Shown here piece after piece: positions 15,402-24,370 of a stretch of 64,000 nt of DNA. This DNA comes from Aeromicrobium choanae (GTDB lineage: Bacteria > Actinomycetota > Actinomycetes > Propionibacteriales > Nocardioidaceae). The DNA lies in the NCBI RefSeq assembly GCF_900167475.1, contig NZ_LT796768.1:1-64000 (forward strand). Direction: 5' to 3'. Each line of letters starts with the position of its first letter. The stretch's first letter is position 1. A program made the position numbers and the translations under genes. Below the pieces are notes generated by a model. It searched no databases and was not told where the DNA came from. It saw nothing but the letters and a program-made list of their open reading frames with translations.

Positions 15402-16616
15402 TCACTTCAACTCGGAGCTGGTGAGCCCCAGCAGCCGTCGGGCGACGATGAGCTGCTGGATCTGCTGGGTGCCCTCGAAGATGTCGAGGATCTTGGAGTC
15501 GCGGGCCCACTTCTCGAGGAACTCGGTCTCGCTGTAGCCCAGCGAGCCGGCCAGCTCGACGCACTTGAGCGTGATGTCGTTGCCCGAGCGGCCGGCCTTC
15601 GCCTTGGCCATCGAGGCCTGCAGCGAGTTCGCCTGGCGGTTGTCGGCCATCCACGCAGCCTCGAGGGTGAGCAGCAGCGCGGCCTCCCAGTCGGCCTCCA
15701 TCCGCAGGAACTCGGCCACCACGTGCGGCTGCAGGGCCGGCGAGCGGTCGTAGTCGATCGTCAGGCTCGCCTGCTCGATGAGGTCGCGCATGACCTCGAG
15801 CGAGGCGCGGGCGCAGCCCACGGCCATGCCGGCCACGAGCGGCCTTGTGTTGTCGAACGTGGCCATCGCGCCGGCGAAGCCCTTGGAGGTGTCGATCTCC
15901 GGGTCGCCCAGCAGGTTCTCGGCCGGCACGCGGCAGTTGTCGAGCACGATGACGGCGGTGTCCGACGCCCGGATGCCGAGCTTGTGCTCGAGGCGCTCCA
16001 CCCGGATGCCGGGCAGCGACTTCGGCACGACGAACGACTTCACCGCCGCGCGGCCCAGCGTCTTGTCCAGGGTGGCCCACACGACGACGGAATCGGAGCG
16101 GTCGCCCGAGGTGACGAAGATCTTCTCGCCGTTGAGGATGTAGTGGTCGCCGTCCTTGGTGGCGGTGGTCCTGATCGCGGCGGAGTCCGAGCCGAAGCTG
16201 GGCTCGGTGATCGCCATGGAGGCCCACGTGCCCTTGAAGCGCTCGGCCTGCTCGTCGGTGGCGACCGAGGCGATCGCCGAGTTGCCCAGGCCCTGGCGCG
16301 GCATCGACAGCAGCAGGCCGACGTCGCCCCAGCACATCTCGATCACCGAGAGCACCGACGCCATGTTGGTGGCGTTGCGGACTCCCTTGTCCTTCTTCTT
16401 GTCCTCCTTGACGCGGACGCCCGCGGCGCCGGCGCCCGTGCTGTTGCCCGACTCGTTCAGGCCGTCGATCAACGAGGCCAAGAGGTCGAGCTCCTTGGGG
16501 TAGCTGTGCTCGGCGAGGTCGTACTTGCGCGAGTTGGCGCGCAGGAACTCGTTGGCGACGTCGTGGGCCTGCTGGACGAAGCCACGGAACTTCTTGGGGG
16601 TCTCGAGGTAGATCAT
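15402..16616 (-). CDS. Acyl-CoA dehydrogenase, catalytic-Glu-containing partner
   Basis: 404 residues. Substrate and FAD motifs are present: AITEPSFGSDSAAIRTTA, a central beta domain, and near the C-terminus DIFEGTQQIQQLIVARRLLG, where the Glu of FEGT is the catalytic base. ATG 16616 has GGGAGAG at good spacing. It lies 14 bp downstream of a second acyl-CoA dehydrogenase gene in the same operon. Such paired genes often form alpha2beta2 enzymes in actinobacterial lipid or steroid side-chain degradation. The substrate is not determined by sequence. Confidence 0.94.
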   Translation of the reverse strand: MIYLETPKKFRGFVQQAHDVANEFLRANSRKYDLAEHSYPKELDLLASLIDGLNESGNSTGAGAAGVRVKEDKKKDKGVRNATNMASVLSVIEMCWGDVGLLLSMPRQGLGNSAIASVATDEQAERFKGTWASMAITEPSFGSDSAAIRTTATKDGDHYILNGEKIFVTSGDRSDSVVVWATLDKTLGRAAVKSFVVPKSLPGIRVERLEHKLGIRASDTAVIVLDNCRVPAENLLGDPEIDTSKGFAGAMATFDNTRPLVAGMAVGCARASLEVMRDLIEQASLTIDYDRSPALQPHVVAEFLRMEADWEAALLLTLEAAWMADNRQANSLQASMAKAKAGRSGNDITLKCVELAGSLGYSETEFLEKWARDSKILDIFEGTQQIQQLIVARRLLGLTSSELK

Positions 16617-16630
16617 GATCTCTCCCGTCC

Positions 16631-17938
16631 TCAGATGAGGACTGCTCCTTCCATCACGCCGACGGCACGCAGGTCGCGGTACCACCGTTCGACCGGGTGC
16701 TCCTTCACGAAGCCGTGGCCGCCCAGCATCTGCACGCCGTCGGTGCCGATCTTCATGCCGTAGTCGGTGGTGAGACGGCGGGCCAGCGCGGTCTCGCGGG
16801 CGAACTCGACGCCGCGCTCGGCGCGCGAGGCGGCCTTCAGCGTGACCAGCCGCATGCCCTCGAGCTCGATCGCCATGTCGGCGACGGTGAAGGCCACGGC
16901 CTGGCGATGGCCGATCGGCTCGCCGAACGCCTCCCGGGTGGTGACGTACTCCTTGACGTAGTCGAGCACCGACTGTGCCGTGCCGAGCGCGAGCCCGGCC
17001 CACGCCAGGCGGGACAGGCGGATCATCTCGCGGTAGTCCTGCGCCGATCCGAGGATCGCGTCCTCGCCGACGTGGACGTCGGTGAGCTGGATCCGCGACA
17101 GCCCGGCGGCACGCAGTCCCATGCCGGGATCGGCCGCGACCGCGACGCCCTCGGTGCTGGCCTCGACGATCACCATCGACGGGCCGCGGCCCTCGACGTC
17201 GGCAGCCACGACGAGCAGCTCGGCCTCGGCGCCGCGCACGGCACCGGACTTGAGCCCGTTGAGGACGTAGCCGCCCTCGGCGCGCTTCGCGACCGTGGTG
17301 AGCGACAGCGGGTCGAACATCGGCACCGGCTCGGCGACGACGAGCGCAGCGGCGGGCACGTCGCCGTCGGTGAACGACGGCAGGTAGGTCTGCTGCTGGC
17401 CCTCGGTGCCCCACAGCGAGATCGCCGTGGCAACGGCCGACGGTGCGAGGCAGGCCACGGCCTGCCCCATGTCGCCCTTCGCCAGCGCCTCGGCCACGAG
17501 CACGCCGGTGACGGCCGAGCGCTGCTCGGCAAGGCCCCCGAGGGGCTCGGGGATGTTGAGCAGGCTCAGGCCGAACTCGGAGGTCTGGGCCAGCACCTCC
17601 TTGGGCGTGTCGTCGGCGGCCTCGGCCTGCTCGGCACCGGGGCGCAGCACCTCGGCGGCGAACTCGCCGATGACGTCGACCATCATCTGCTGGTCCTCGG
17701 TGGGCGTCAGGTCGAACACGCCGGACGGCTCGGTGGCCGCCGCGCGGCTGCCCTGCGAGCTTCCGGACACCTTCGTGAACGTGCGCTGGGCGGCACCGAT
17801 CGCCTGGAATCCAGCCTTGGTCGAGCCGTGCACGGCGCGCTCGGCGAACTTGCGCAGGCCGATGCGGTCGAGCGTCTCGGACGCGGCCAGCTTGTTCAGC
17901 GCGCGCAGTCCGTAGGCCATGGGGTCTTTACCCGCCAC
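16631..17938 (-). CDS. Acyl-CoA dehydrogenase, second subunit of a pair
   Basis: 435 residues from GTG 17938; GAGGGA 6 nt upstream favours it over the GTG two codons earlier (17944). It has an N-terminal extension of about 75 residues ahead of the dehydrogenase fold (TPTEDQQMMVDVIGEFAAEVL), a middle beta domain with weakened FAD motifs, and a helical C-domain ending GVMEGAVLI, so the catalytic EG is followed almost at once by the stop. It is first gene of the operon with the 404-residue dehydrogenase. A perfect palindrome lies 23 bp upstream. Confidence 0.93.
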   Translation of the reverse strand: MAGKDPMAYGLRALNKLAASETLDRIGLRKFAERAVHGSTKAGFQAIGAAQRTFTKVSGSSQGSRAAATEPSGVFDLTPTEDQQMMVDVIGEFAAEVLRPGAEQAEAADDTPKEVLAQTSEFGLSLLNIPEPLGGLAEQRSAVTGVLVAEALAKGDMGQAVACLAPSAVATAISLWGTEGQQQTYLPSFTDGDVPAAALVVAEPVPMFDPLSLTTVAKRAEGGYVLNGLKSGAVRGAEAELLVVAADVEGRGPSMVIVEASTEGVAVAADPGMGLRAAGLSRIQLTDVHVGEDAILGSAQDYREMIRLSRLAWAGLALGTAQSVLDYVKEYVTTREAFGEPIGHRQAVAFTVADMAIELEGMRLVTLKAASRAERGVEFARETALARRLTTDYGMKIGTDGVQMLGGHGFVKEHPVERWYRDLRAVGVMEGAVLI

Positions 17939-17960
17939 GTTCACTCCCTCAGTGATTGCA

Positions 17961-17996
17961 GAAACTGTCGTTTACAGTTTCGCATACCGATGGTAT
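17961..17996 (-). promoter_or_regulatory. Two palindromic operators upstream of the acyl-CoA dehydrogenase pair
   Basis: GAAACTGT-N5-ACAGTTTC (17961-17981) is a perfect 8-bp dyad. Next to it ATACC-GAT-GGTAT (17984-17996) is a perfect 5-bp dyad. Both lie between the dehydrogenase operon (start 17938, minus) and def (start 18055, plus). A TetR- or GntR-type repressor responding to an acyl-CoA is the natural guess; the regulator gene is not adjacent. Confidence 0.55.
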
Positions 17997-18054
17997 CTGA
18001 ATCGGGACCCGGTTGCCAGCGCCTGCGCGTGTCGGCCTCTCGATAGGCTGAAGC

Positions 18055-18660
18055 GTGACCGAAACGCCCTCTGCCGACCAGTCCCGCCCCCTGCCCTCCG
18101 GAGGCTCGGTGCGACCCATCACCCGATGGGGCACGCCCGTGATGCACCGCGAGCTGAAGGACGTCACCGCGTTCGACGACGACCTGGCCGACCTCGTCGC
18201 CGACATGGTGGCCACGATGTACGCCGCCGAGGGCGTCGGCCTGGCCGCGAACCAGGTCGGCGAGGACTTCAAGGTCTTCGTGTTCGACTGCCCCGACGCC
18301 GATCACCAGCGGATCACCGGAGTCGTGTGCAACCCCGTGCTCCGCCTCCCCGACGGTACCGAGCGCAAGCTCGACGTCGCCGACGAGGGGTGCCTCTCGC
18401 TGCCGGGTGCCTTCACCGAGTGCGGCCGGCCCGACCACGCCTGGGTCACGGGCTTCGACCACCACGGCGAGCCGGTCGAGTTCGAGGGCACCGGCCTGCT
18501 GGCCCGCTGCCTCCAGCACGAGACCGACCACCTCTTCGGCACGGTCTTCGGCGACCGCGTCCCCGAGAAGGCGCGCAAGAAGCTCTACAAGCAGCACGAG
18601 CAGCTGGCCGACGAGTACGACGAGGACTGGCCGGTCGGCGAGGAGCCCGAGGAGGACTGA
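18055..18660 (+). CDS. def: Peptide deformylase
   Basis: 201 residues with all three signature motifs: GVGLAANQ (about 62-69), EGCLSLPG (about 112-119) and QHETDHL (about 162-168), whose Cys and two His bind the metal and Glu acts as base. It removes the N-formyl group from nascent proteins at the ribosome exit. The acidic C-terminal tail ([13 protein letters not shown]) is longer than in E. coli Def. GTG 18055 has TAGGCT 5 nt upstream (18044-18049), indicating a leaderless mRNA. It converges with the SpoU methyltransferase, with 1 bp between stops. Confidence 0.97.
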   Translation: MTETPSADQSRPLPSGGSVRPITRWGTPVMHRELKDVTAFDDDLADLVADMVATMYAAEGVGLAANQVGEDFKVFVFDCPDADHQRITGVVCNPVLRLPDGTERKLDVADEGCLSLPGAFTECGRPDHAWVTGFDHHGEPVEFEGTGLLARCLQHETDHLFGTVFGDRVPEKARKKLYKQHEQLADEYDEDWPVGEEPEED

Positions 18661-18661
18661 C

Positions 18662-19462
18662 TCAGCGGCGACGGAACTGCCAGCAGGCGATCGCGGTGGA
18701 CGCCGCGACGTTGAGCGAGTCGATGCCGGCGGCCATCGGGATGATCACGCGGTGGTCCGACTCGCGCTGCCAGTGCTCGCTGAGTCCGGGACCCTCGGAT
18801 CCGACGATGACCGCCGAGCGCTCCGCCGGCTCGACCGCGTCGATCGGCACGGCGTCGTCCGCCAGGGTCATCGCGTAGGTCGTGAAGCCGTGCTCGCGCA
18901 GCAGCGCCGGGGCGGCGTACCAGTCGTCGATCCGCGCCCACGGCAGGGAGAAGACCGCTCCCATCGCCACCTTGATCGAGCGACGGTAGAGCGGGTCGGC
19001 GCACCGCGGCGACAGCAGCACCGCGTCGAAGCCGAGCGCCGCCACGTTGCGCATGATCGCGCCGATGTTGGTGTGGTCCACCAGGTCCTCGGCCACGAGC
19101 ACGCGCCGGGCGGTGGCCAGCACGTCGTGGACGCGGCGCTCGGCCGGCCGGTGCATGGCCGCGAGAGCACCCCGGTGGACGTGGAACCCGGTCACGCGCT
19201 CGATGGACTTCTCGTCGAGCACGTAGGCAGGTGCGTCGGTCGCCTCGAGGATGTCCGACAGCGTGCCGAGCCAGCGCGGTGCCAGCAGCAGCGACTTGGG
19301 CTCGTGCCCGGCCGCCACCGCCCGCTCGATGACCTTCGTCCCCTCGGCGATGTAGATCCCACGCTCCCGCTCCACGCTCTGGCGCAGCTGCACGTCGCGC
19401 AGGTCGGTGTAGTCCCGGAGCCGTTCGTCGCGGGGGTCGTCGAGTGCGATGAGGTCGGCCAC
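18662..19462 (-). CDS. TrmH/SpoU family RNA 2'-O-methyltransferase
   Basis: 266 residues. The N-terminal substrate-binding part ([21 protein letters not shown]) precedes the SPOUT knot domain with motif 1 [23 protein letters not shown], motif 2 [15 protein letters not shown] and motif 3 [19 protein letters not shown]. Such enzymes methylate ribose in rRNA or tRNA using SAM; the target is not predictable here. GTG 19462 has TAACCT 6 nt upstream and no Shine-Dalgarno. That -10 is nearly the same seven bases used by the divergent PEBP gene. Confidence 0.93.
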   Translation of the reverse strand: MADLIALDDPRDERLRDYTDLRDVQLRQSVERERGIYIAEGTKVIERAVAAGHEPKSLLLAPRWLGTLSDILEATDAPAYVLDEKSIERVTGFHVHRGALAAMHRPAERRVHDVLATARRVLVAEDLVDHTNIGAIMRNVAALGFDAVLLSPRCADPLYRRSIKVAMGAVFSLPWARIDDWYAAPALLREHGFTTYAMTLADDAVPIDAVEPAERSAVIVGSEGPGLSEHWQRESDHRVIIPMAAGIDSLNVAASTAIACWQFRRR

Positions 19463-19467
19463 CGCAC

Positions 19468-19474
19468 TAGGTTA
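19468..19474. promoter_or_regulatory. Symmetric -10 element serving two divergent leaderless genes
   Basis: TAGGTTA reads TAGGTT on the plus strand (19468-19473, 7 nt before ATG 19481) and TAACCT on the minus strand (19474-19469, 6 nt before GTG 19462). Start codons are only 18 bp apart and neither gene has a Shine-Dalgarno consistent with a longer leader. TANNNTA symmetry is a known basis for divergent initiation from one -10. Confidence 0.6.
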
Positions 19475-19480
19475 GGTGGC

Positions 19481-20008
19481 ATGAGCCTCGATCGACCCGT
19501 GACTCCCGATCCGTACCCGCTGCTGCCCGCCGCGGCCTCGTTCTCCGTCGTCAGCGACGACGTCAACGACGGCGCCCCACTGAAGCAGGACCAGGTCAAC
19601 GCCCACGGCGACACGTCGCCCCACCTGGCGTGGAGCGGTGCACCCGAGGGAACGAAGTCGTTCGTCGTCACCTGCTTCGACCCCGATGCCCCGATCGTGT
19701 CGGGGTTCTGGCACTGGGTGGCCGTCGACATCCCGGCCGACGTCACCGAGCTGCCCACCGGAGCAGGCGCGAGCGACGACTCCCTGCCCGGCGGTGCCTT
19801 CCACGTCCGCAACGACGGCGGCGGCCTGAACTTCATGGGCGCCGCTCCGCCGGAGGGCGACCAGCCGCACCGCTACTTCTTCGTGGTCCACGCCGTCGGC
19901 GAGGAGACGTTGGGCGTGGACTCTTCCGCCTCCCCCGCCGTCGTCGGGTTCAACCTGGCGTTCAAGACGCTCGGCCGCGCGATCATCCACGGCACCTGGC
20001 AGTTCTGA
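19481..20008 (+). CDS. YbhB/YbcL family (PEBP-like) protein
   Basis: 175 residues with the phosphatidylethanolamine-binding/RKIP-like fold: [26 protein letters not shown] (about 46-71), [12 protein letters not shown], and the conserved [15 protein letters not shown], ending in [12 protein letters not shown]. No signal peptide, so cytoplasmic. The biochemical role of bacterial members is unknown. It shares a promoter with the SpoU methyltransferase gene and converges with the lytic transglycosylase gene (2 bp). Confidence 0.93.
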   Translation: MSLDRPVTPDPYPLLPAAASFSVVSDDVNDGAPLKQDQVNAHGDTSPHLAWSGAPEGTKSFVVTCFDPDAPIVSGFWHWVAVDIPADVTELPTGAGASDDSLPGGAFHVRNDGGGLNFMGAAPPEGDQPHRYFFVVHAVGEETLGVDSSASPAVVGFNLAFKTLGRAIIHGTWQF

Positions 20009-20010
20009 CG

Positions 20011-20724
20011 CTACTTCGCGTAGCTGTCGGCGATGCCGCGGACCTTCTCGACGTAGGCCATCGAGTTGTTGTAGGCGAAGACCGCCGGCACCCAGCCGGC
20101 GCCCGCCAGGTCGCGCTCCTTCGCGCACAGGTGGCGCGCGGCGCCCAGGGCCGCGTCGTCGATGTCGTGCGGGTCGGCCCTGCCGTCACCGTCCGCGTCG
20201 GCGCCGTACAGGTCCCACGAGGACGTCAGGAACTGGAACGGCCCGACGGCACGGTCCCACTGCTCGTCGCCGTGCAGTGCCGTGGACTCCTTGGTCGCCT
20301 CGATGGCGCGGGTGCCGTTCTCGCCGTTGAGCGGAGGCCCGATGATCCGGCGGCTCGGGACCCCCGCCGCGTCCAGCCCGGCGCCGCCCAGCGTGCCGTG
20401 GGCCGACTCGACCGACCCGACGCCCGCGAGCGTGTTCCAGCGCAGGTTGCACGCGGGCGCGCTCTCACGCTGGCTGATCTCGGTGCGGGCGTAGGCCTGC
20501 ATCGCCCGCACCGGGATCTGCCGATCGGCGGCCGTCCGGGTCACCCAGTCCTCGTCGGGCTCGGTCGTGGAGCCGGCGGCCAGCGGGACCTCCTCGGCCT
20601 GCTCGGCCGGAGGTCCGCTGATCGGATCGGCGTCGTCCGAACGGTCGATGACGAGCCAGGCCACGACGATCGCCACCGTGGCGAGCGCCGCGGCCCCGAG
20701 GACGATGATCCGGGTCCGGTCCAT
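20011..20724 (-). CDS. Lytic transglycosylase-like (SLT-type) membrane-anchored protein
   Basis: 237 residues. An N-terminal signal anchor (RIIVLGAAALATVAIVVAWLV, about 5-25), a short acidic linker, then a transglycosylase-like domain: PACNLRWNTLAGVGSVESAHG, where Glu of VESAHG is the expected catalytic acid, AVGPFQFLTSSWDLYG and AALGAARHLCA...AVFAYNNSMAYV. It should cleave peptidoglycan glycan strands outside the membrane. ATG 20724 is 5 bp after the SPFH stop, placing it last in an ABC-NfeD-SPFH-transglycosylase operon. Confidence 0.9.
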   Translation of the reverse strand: MDRTRIIVLGAAALATVAIVVAWLVIDRSDDADPISGPPAEQAEEVPLAAGSTTEPDEDWVTRTAADRQIPVRAMQAYARTEISQRESAPACNLRWNTLAGVGSVESAHGTLGGAGLDAAGVPSRRIIGPPLNGENGTRAIEATKESTALHGDEQWDRAVGPFQFLTSSWDLYGADADGDGRADPHDIDDAALGAARHLCAKERDLAGAGWVPAVFAYNNSMAYVEKVRGIADSYAK

Positions 20725-20729
20725 CCGGC

Positions 20730-21815
20730 TCAGGCCGTGGGCGGCTGACCGGTCGGCGGATCGTCCTGGGTGGAGATCGGCGACTCGGCCTGCTTGGCGG
20801 CGCGGATGGCCTCCTCCACGGCGCTGGTGGTCTCGGCCGGCGACTGGCCCTCGGTCTCCACCGGCTCGTCGAGGTCGACGCGCTTGTGCGAGCCGCCCCC
20901 GTCGACGGGGATCGAGCCGACCACGTTGCCGATGGAGCTCAGCGCCGCGGTGACCTCCGCGGGGATGATCCACGTCGAGGCGTTGTTGCCCTGAGCGATC
21001 TTCGGCAGCGTCTGCAGGTACTGGTACGAGAGCAGCTTCTGGTCGGGGTTGCCGTCGTGGATCGCCTGGAAGACGGTCTCGATGGCGCGGCCCTCGCCCT
21101 GCGCGGTGAGGATGGCCGCCGTCTTCTCGCCCTCGGCGGTCAGGATCGCGGCCGTCTTCTCGCCCTCGGCCCGCAGGATGGCCGCCTGCTTCTGGCCCTC
21201 GGCACTGAGGATCGCGGACTGGCGATCGCCCTCGGCGGTGAGGATGGCCGCGCGCTTGTCGCGCTCGGCGCGCATCTGCTTCTCCATCGCGTCGATGATG
21301 GTCGGCGGCGGATCGATGCTCTTGAGCTCCACCCGGCTGACCTTGATGCCCCAACGGCCCGTGGCCGCGTCGAGCTCGGCACTCAGCGTGCGGTTGATCT
21401 GATCACGGCTGGTGAGCGCGTGCTCGAGCGTCATGCCACCGATGATGTTGCGCAGCGTGGTGGTCGTGAGCTGGTGGATGCCCTCGATGTAGTTGACGAT
21501 CTCGTACGTCGCGGCCACCGGGTTGTTGACCGTGTAGAGGATGACGGTGTCGATCTCGACCGTCAGGTTGTCCTCGGTGATGACGCCCTGCGGCGGGAAC
21601 GAGACAACCTGCTCACGCTGGTCGACGCGGTACTTCACGCGGTCGAGGAACGGCACGATCAGGTGCGGCCCGGGCGTCAGGGTGGTGCGGTACTTCCCCA
21701 GGCGCTCCACGATCCCGGCGAAGTTCTGCGGGATGATCTTCAGGCTCATCGCGGCGGTCACGATCAGCAGGACCACCAGCAGGATGAAGAAGACCAGCAT
21801 TGCGGATGCGAACAT
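20730..21815 (-). CDS. SPFH/band 7 domain protein
   Basis: 361 residues. N-terminal membrane segment (MLVFFILLVVLLIVTAAMSL, about 6-25), then the band 7 domain (VERLGKYRTTLTPGPHLIVPFLDRVKYRVDQREQVV...). A heptad-like region follows in which A-I-L-[TSR]-A-[EQ]-G repeats five to six times (about 195-245), the stomatin-family coiled coil. A Pro/Ser/Thr-rich tail ends the protein. Such proteins form large membrane-microdomain cages and work with NfeD, whose gene directly precedes it (0-bp gap). Its partner downstream is a cell-wall hydrolase, suggesting envelope quality control. Confidence 0.94.
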   Translation of the reverse strand: MFASAMLVFFILLVVLLIVTAAMSLKIIPQNFAGIVERLGKYRTTLTPGPHLIVPFLDRVKYRVDQREQVVSFPPQGVITEDNLTVEIDTVILYTVNNPVAATYEIVNYIEGIHQLTTTTLRNIIGGMTLEHALTSRDQINRTLSAELDAATGRWGIKVSRVELKSIDPPPTIIDAMEKQMRAERDKRAAILTAEGDRQSAILSAEGQKQAAILRAEGEKTAAILTAEGEKTAAILTAQGEGRAIETVFQAIHDGNPDQKLLSYQYLQTLPKIAQGNNASTWIIPAEVTAALSSIGNVVGSIPVDGGGSHKRVDLDEPVETEGQSPAETTSAVEEAIRAAKQAESPISTQDDPPTGQPPTA

Positions 21816-22265
21816 TCAGCTCTCCTTCCGGACGACGCGGGCGATCGCACCGTCGATGGCGGCGACGAGCAGCTCGTCGCCAGGTTCGTAGGTCGCCTCG
21901 GGGTCGACCGGGCGGGCGGTCCAGTGGACGTCGCCGATGAGGACACGGCCGGCGTGACGGTTGACGACCTCCTCGACGATCGCCAGCTGGCCCACGAGGG
22001 CCTGCTGGCCGACGGGCAGCGACGGTCCGTCGTGGACCCGGGCGGCGATCCGCGGGCGGACGAGAGCGAGCAGCGCGACCGAGACGACGCCGAAGATCGC
22101 CAGGGGCAGCGCCATCGGCGCGCCGGCTGCGGCGGCCACCGCGGCCGAGAAGGCCGCGATGCCGAACATCAGGAAGATCAGCTCGCCGCTGGCCAGCTCG
22201 ATGAGGCACATGAGGACGCCGAGCGCCGCCCACGTCACCCAGATGTCGTCGCCGAACCAGTCCAT
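21816..22265 (-). CDS. NfeD family protein
   Basis: 149 residues. Hydrophobic segments WAALGVLMCLIELASGELIFLMFGIAAFSAAVAAAAG and LPLAIFGVVSVALLALV, then a soluble OB-fold (VGQLAIVEEVVNRHAGRVLIGDVHWTARPVDPEATYEPGDELLVAAIDG). It is the short form without the N-terminal ClpP-like protease. NfeD partners SPFH proteins encoded next to it, as here. ATG 22265 has AGGAGGGG at ideal spacing. Confidence 0.93.
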   Translation of the reverse strand: MDWFGDDIWVTWAALGVLMCLIELASGELIFLMFGIAAFSAAVAAAAGAPMALPLAIFGVVSVALLALVRPRIAARVHDGPSLPVGQQALVGQLAIVEEVVNRHAGRVLIGDVHWTARPVDPEATYEPGDELLVAAIDGAIARVVRKES

Positions 22266-22275
22266 GTGTCCCCTC

Positions 22276-23079
22276 CTAGTTTGCGCGCCGCCGCAGCGGC
22301 GGGCGCCGTGCCGAGAATCGTCCCGTGTCGTGCGTGACCTCGAGCCGCTGGCGGAACGCCAGCGAGAGGTTCTCCGACGTGAGCACCTGGGCGATGGGCC
22401 CGGACGCCACCACGGAGCCACCTGACAGCAGGAGCGCGTGCGTGAAGCCGGGGGCGATCTCCTCGAGGTGGTGCGAGACCATCACGAGCGAGGGACCGAA
22501 CTCGTCGGACGCGAGGGCCTCGAGGCTCTCGACCAGGTCCTCGCGGGCGCCGACGTCCATGCCGGCGGCGGGCTCGTCGAGCAGGACCACCTCGGGATCG
22601 GTCATGAGGGAGCGTGCCAGCAGGACGCGCTTCTTCTCACCCTCGGACAGGGTGCCGAAGGTGCGGTCGGCCAGCGGTGCGATGCCGAGCTCGGCCAGCA
22701 TCGCCATCGCGCGGCGGTGGTCCTCGTCGTCGTACTCCTCGTTCCAGCGGCCGAGCACGGCGTAGGCGGCCGACAGGATCAGGTTGCGCACCGTCTCGTC
22801 GGCGGGCACACGCTCGGCGATCGCGGCGCTGGTGTGGCCGATGCGGGGCCGGAGCTCGAAGACGTCGACGGAGCCGAGTCGCTCCCCCAGGATCTCGGCG
22901 GTGCCGGAGGTGGGGTGCATGTTCGCGGAGGCGACCTGCAGCAGCGTGGTCTTGCCGGCACCGTTGGGGCCCACGATGACCCAGTGCTCCCCCGGTTCGG
23001 CGCGCCACGAGACGCGGTCCAGGAGAGTTTTGCCCGAGCGCACGATCGTGACGTCGGTCAGGTCGAACACGGCGGTCAC
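22276..23079 (-). CDS. ABC transporter-type ATP-binding protein
   Basis: 267 residues, a single nucleotide-binding domain: Walker A GPNGAGKTT (about 37-45), signature LSEGEKKRVLLAR (about 143-155), Walker B VVLLDEPAAGMD and switch His in VMVSHH. No permease gene is adjacent; the downstream partners are NfeD, SPFH and a lytic transglycosylase, all within 10 bp. Resembles YlmA-type stand-alone ATPases. GTG 23079 has TAGGTT 6 nt upstream (complement of 23086-23091), implying a leaderless mRNA divergent from serB. Confidence 0.92.
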   Translation of the reverse strand: MTAVFDLTDVTIVRSGKTLLDRVSWRAEPGEHWVIVGPNGAGKTTLLQVASANMHPTSGTAEILGERLGSVDVFELRPRIGHTSAAIAERVPADETVRNLILSAAYAVLGRWNEEYDDEDHRRAMAMLAELGIAPLADRTFGTLSEGEKKRVLLARSLMTDPEVVLLDEPAAGMDVGAREDLVESLEALASDEFGPSLVMVSHHLEEIAPGFTHALLLSGGSVVASGPIAQVLTSENLSLAFRQRLEVTHDTGRFSARRPPLRRRAN

Positions 23080-23129
23080 ACGTCCAACCTATCGGTTGGC
23101 CGCAACGACCTGGCGATACCCTCGACACG

Positions 23130-24362
23130 ATGAGCACGCCAGCCCCGGGCCACGTCCCCACGTTGCACCTGACCGAGCCCACGGTGCTGGTCACCTTCAG
23201 CGGCCCGGACCGTTCCGGCGTCTCCACGCGGGTCTTCTCCGCGCTGGACGCCCACGACGTCGAGGTGATCGACGTCGAGCAGCTGGTCGTGCGAGGCCGA
23301 CTCGTGCTGAGCGTCCTGGTGACCGTCCCCGACGAGGTGCCCGGCTTCGAGGCCGACCTCGGATCGGTCGGCGCCGACCTCGGCCTGGAGGTCGAGGTCG
23401 TGCACGGCACCGGCGACAACCGGCCTCGGCGGATCGGCCGCGCCCAGGTCGTCGTCCTCGGCGCGCCGCTGATGCCCGATGCGCTCGCGGCCCTGACCGA
23501 GGGCATCAACGAGCTCGGCGGCAACATCGACCGGATCGTCCGCATGGCGCGCTACCCCGTCACCGCGATCCGCATGGAGGTCTCGGGCGCCGCGCCCGAC
23601 GCCCTGCAGTCCGAGCTGGCCGCGATCGGCCACCGGTTCGGCACCGACGTCGCGGTGCAGGAGCACGGCATCCTGCGTCACGCACAGCGCCTCGTCGTCA
23701 TGGACGTCGACTCCACGCTGATCCAGGGCGAGGTGATCGAGATGCTCGCGGCCCACGCCGGCTGCGAGGAGGCGGTGGCTCACGTCACCGAGCGGGCGAT
23801 GCGCGGCGAGCTCGACTTCGCCGAGTCGCTGCACGAGCGAGTGGCCCAGCTGCGCGGTGTGCCCGCGTCCGCCCTCGACGAGGTCTACCGGAACCTCGAG
23901 TTCACGCCGGGCGCGCGCACCATGATCCGCACGCTCAAGCGGCTCGGCTACCGGTTCGCGCTCGTCAGCGGCGGGTTCACGCAGATCATCGAGCGCCTCG
24001 CGGCCGACCTCGGCATCGACTACTTCGCCGCCAACGACCTCGAGGTTCAGGACGGCGCGCTGACCGGCCGGGTGCTCGGACGCGTGGTCGATCGGGCCGG
24101 CAAGGCCGAGGCGCTGCGCCACTTTGCCGAGCAGGCCGGCATCAACGTGCGCAACACGGTGGCCATCGGCGACGGCGCCAACGACCTCGACATGCTGGCG
24201 GCCGCGGGGCTGGGCATCGCGTTCAACGCGAAGCCCCTCGTGCGCGACCAGGCGCAGACCTCCGTGAACGTGCCCTACCTCGACGCGATCGTGTACCTCA
24301 TGGGCATCACGCGCGAGGAGGTCGAGGCGGCCGACGCCGCGGATGCGCCGCCGGCGACCTGA
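23130..24362 (+). CDS. serB: Phosphoserine phosphatase SerB
   Basis: 410 residues, the long actinobacterial form: two N-terminal ACT-like domains (about 15-90 and 105-180) that can sense serine, then a HAD phosphatase with MDVDSTLIQGEVIEMLA (nucleophile DVDST), the SGGF motif (LVSGGFTQI) and GDGANDLDML for Mg. It dephosphorylates phosphoserine in serine synthesis in the cytoplasm. TACCCT (23117-23122) is 7 nt before the ATG; no Shine-Dalgarno. It converges with the dodecin gene. Confidence 0.96.
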   Translation: MSTPAPGHVPTLHLTEPTVLVTFSGPDRSGVSTRVFSALDAHDVEVIDVEQLVVRGRLVLSVLVTVPDEVPGFEADLGSVGADLGLEVEVVHGTGDNRPRRIGRAQVVVLGAPLMPDALAALTEGINELGGNIDRIVRMARYPVTAIRMEVSGAAPDALQSELAAIGHRFGTDVAVQEHGILRHAQRLVVMDVDSTLIQGEVIEMLAAHAGCEEAVAHVTERAMRGELDFAESLHERVAQLRGVPASALDEVYRNLEFTPGARTMIRTLKRLGYRFALVSGGFTQIIERLAADLGIDYFAANDLEVQDGALTGRVLGRVVDRAGKAEALRHFAEQAGINVRNTVAIGDGANDLDMLAAAGLGIAFNAKPLVRDQAQTSVNVPYLDAIVYLMGITREEVEAADAADAPPAT

Positions 24363-24370
24363 CCTTCTGC

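Noticed and set aside
22276..23079. Drug or metal ABC importer
   Set aside because: No permease or binding protein adjacent, so a transport role was not assigned.
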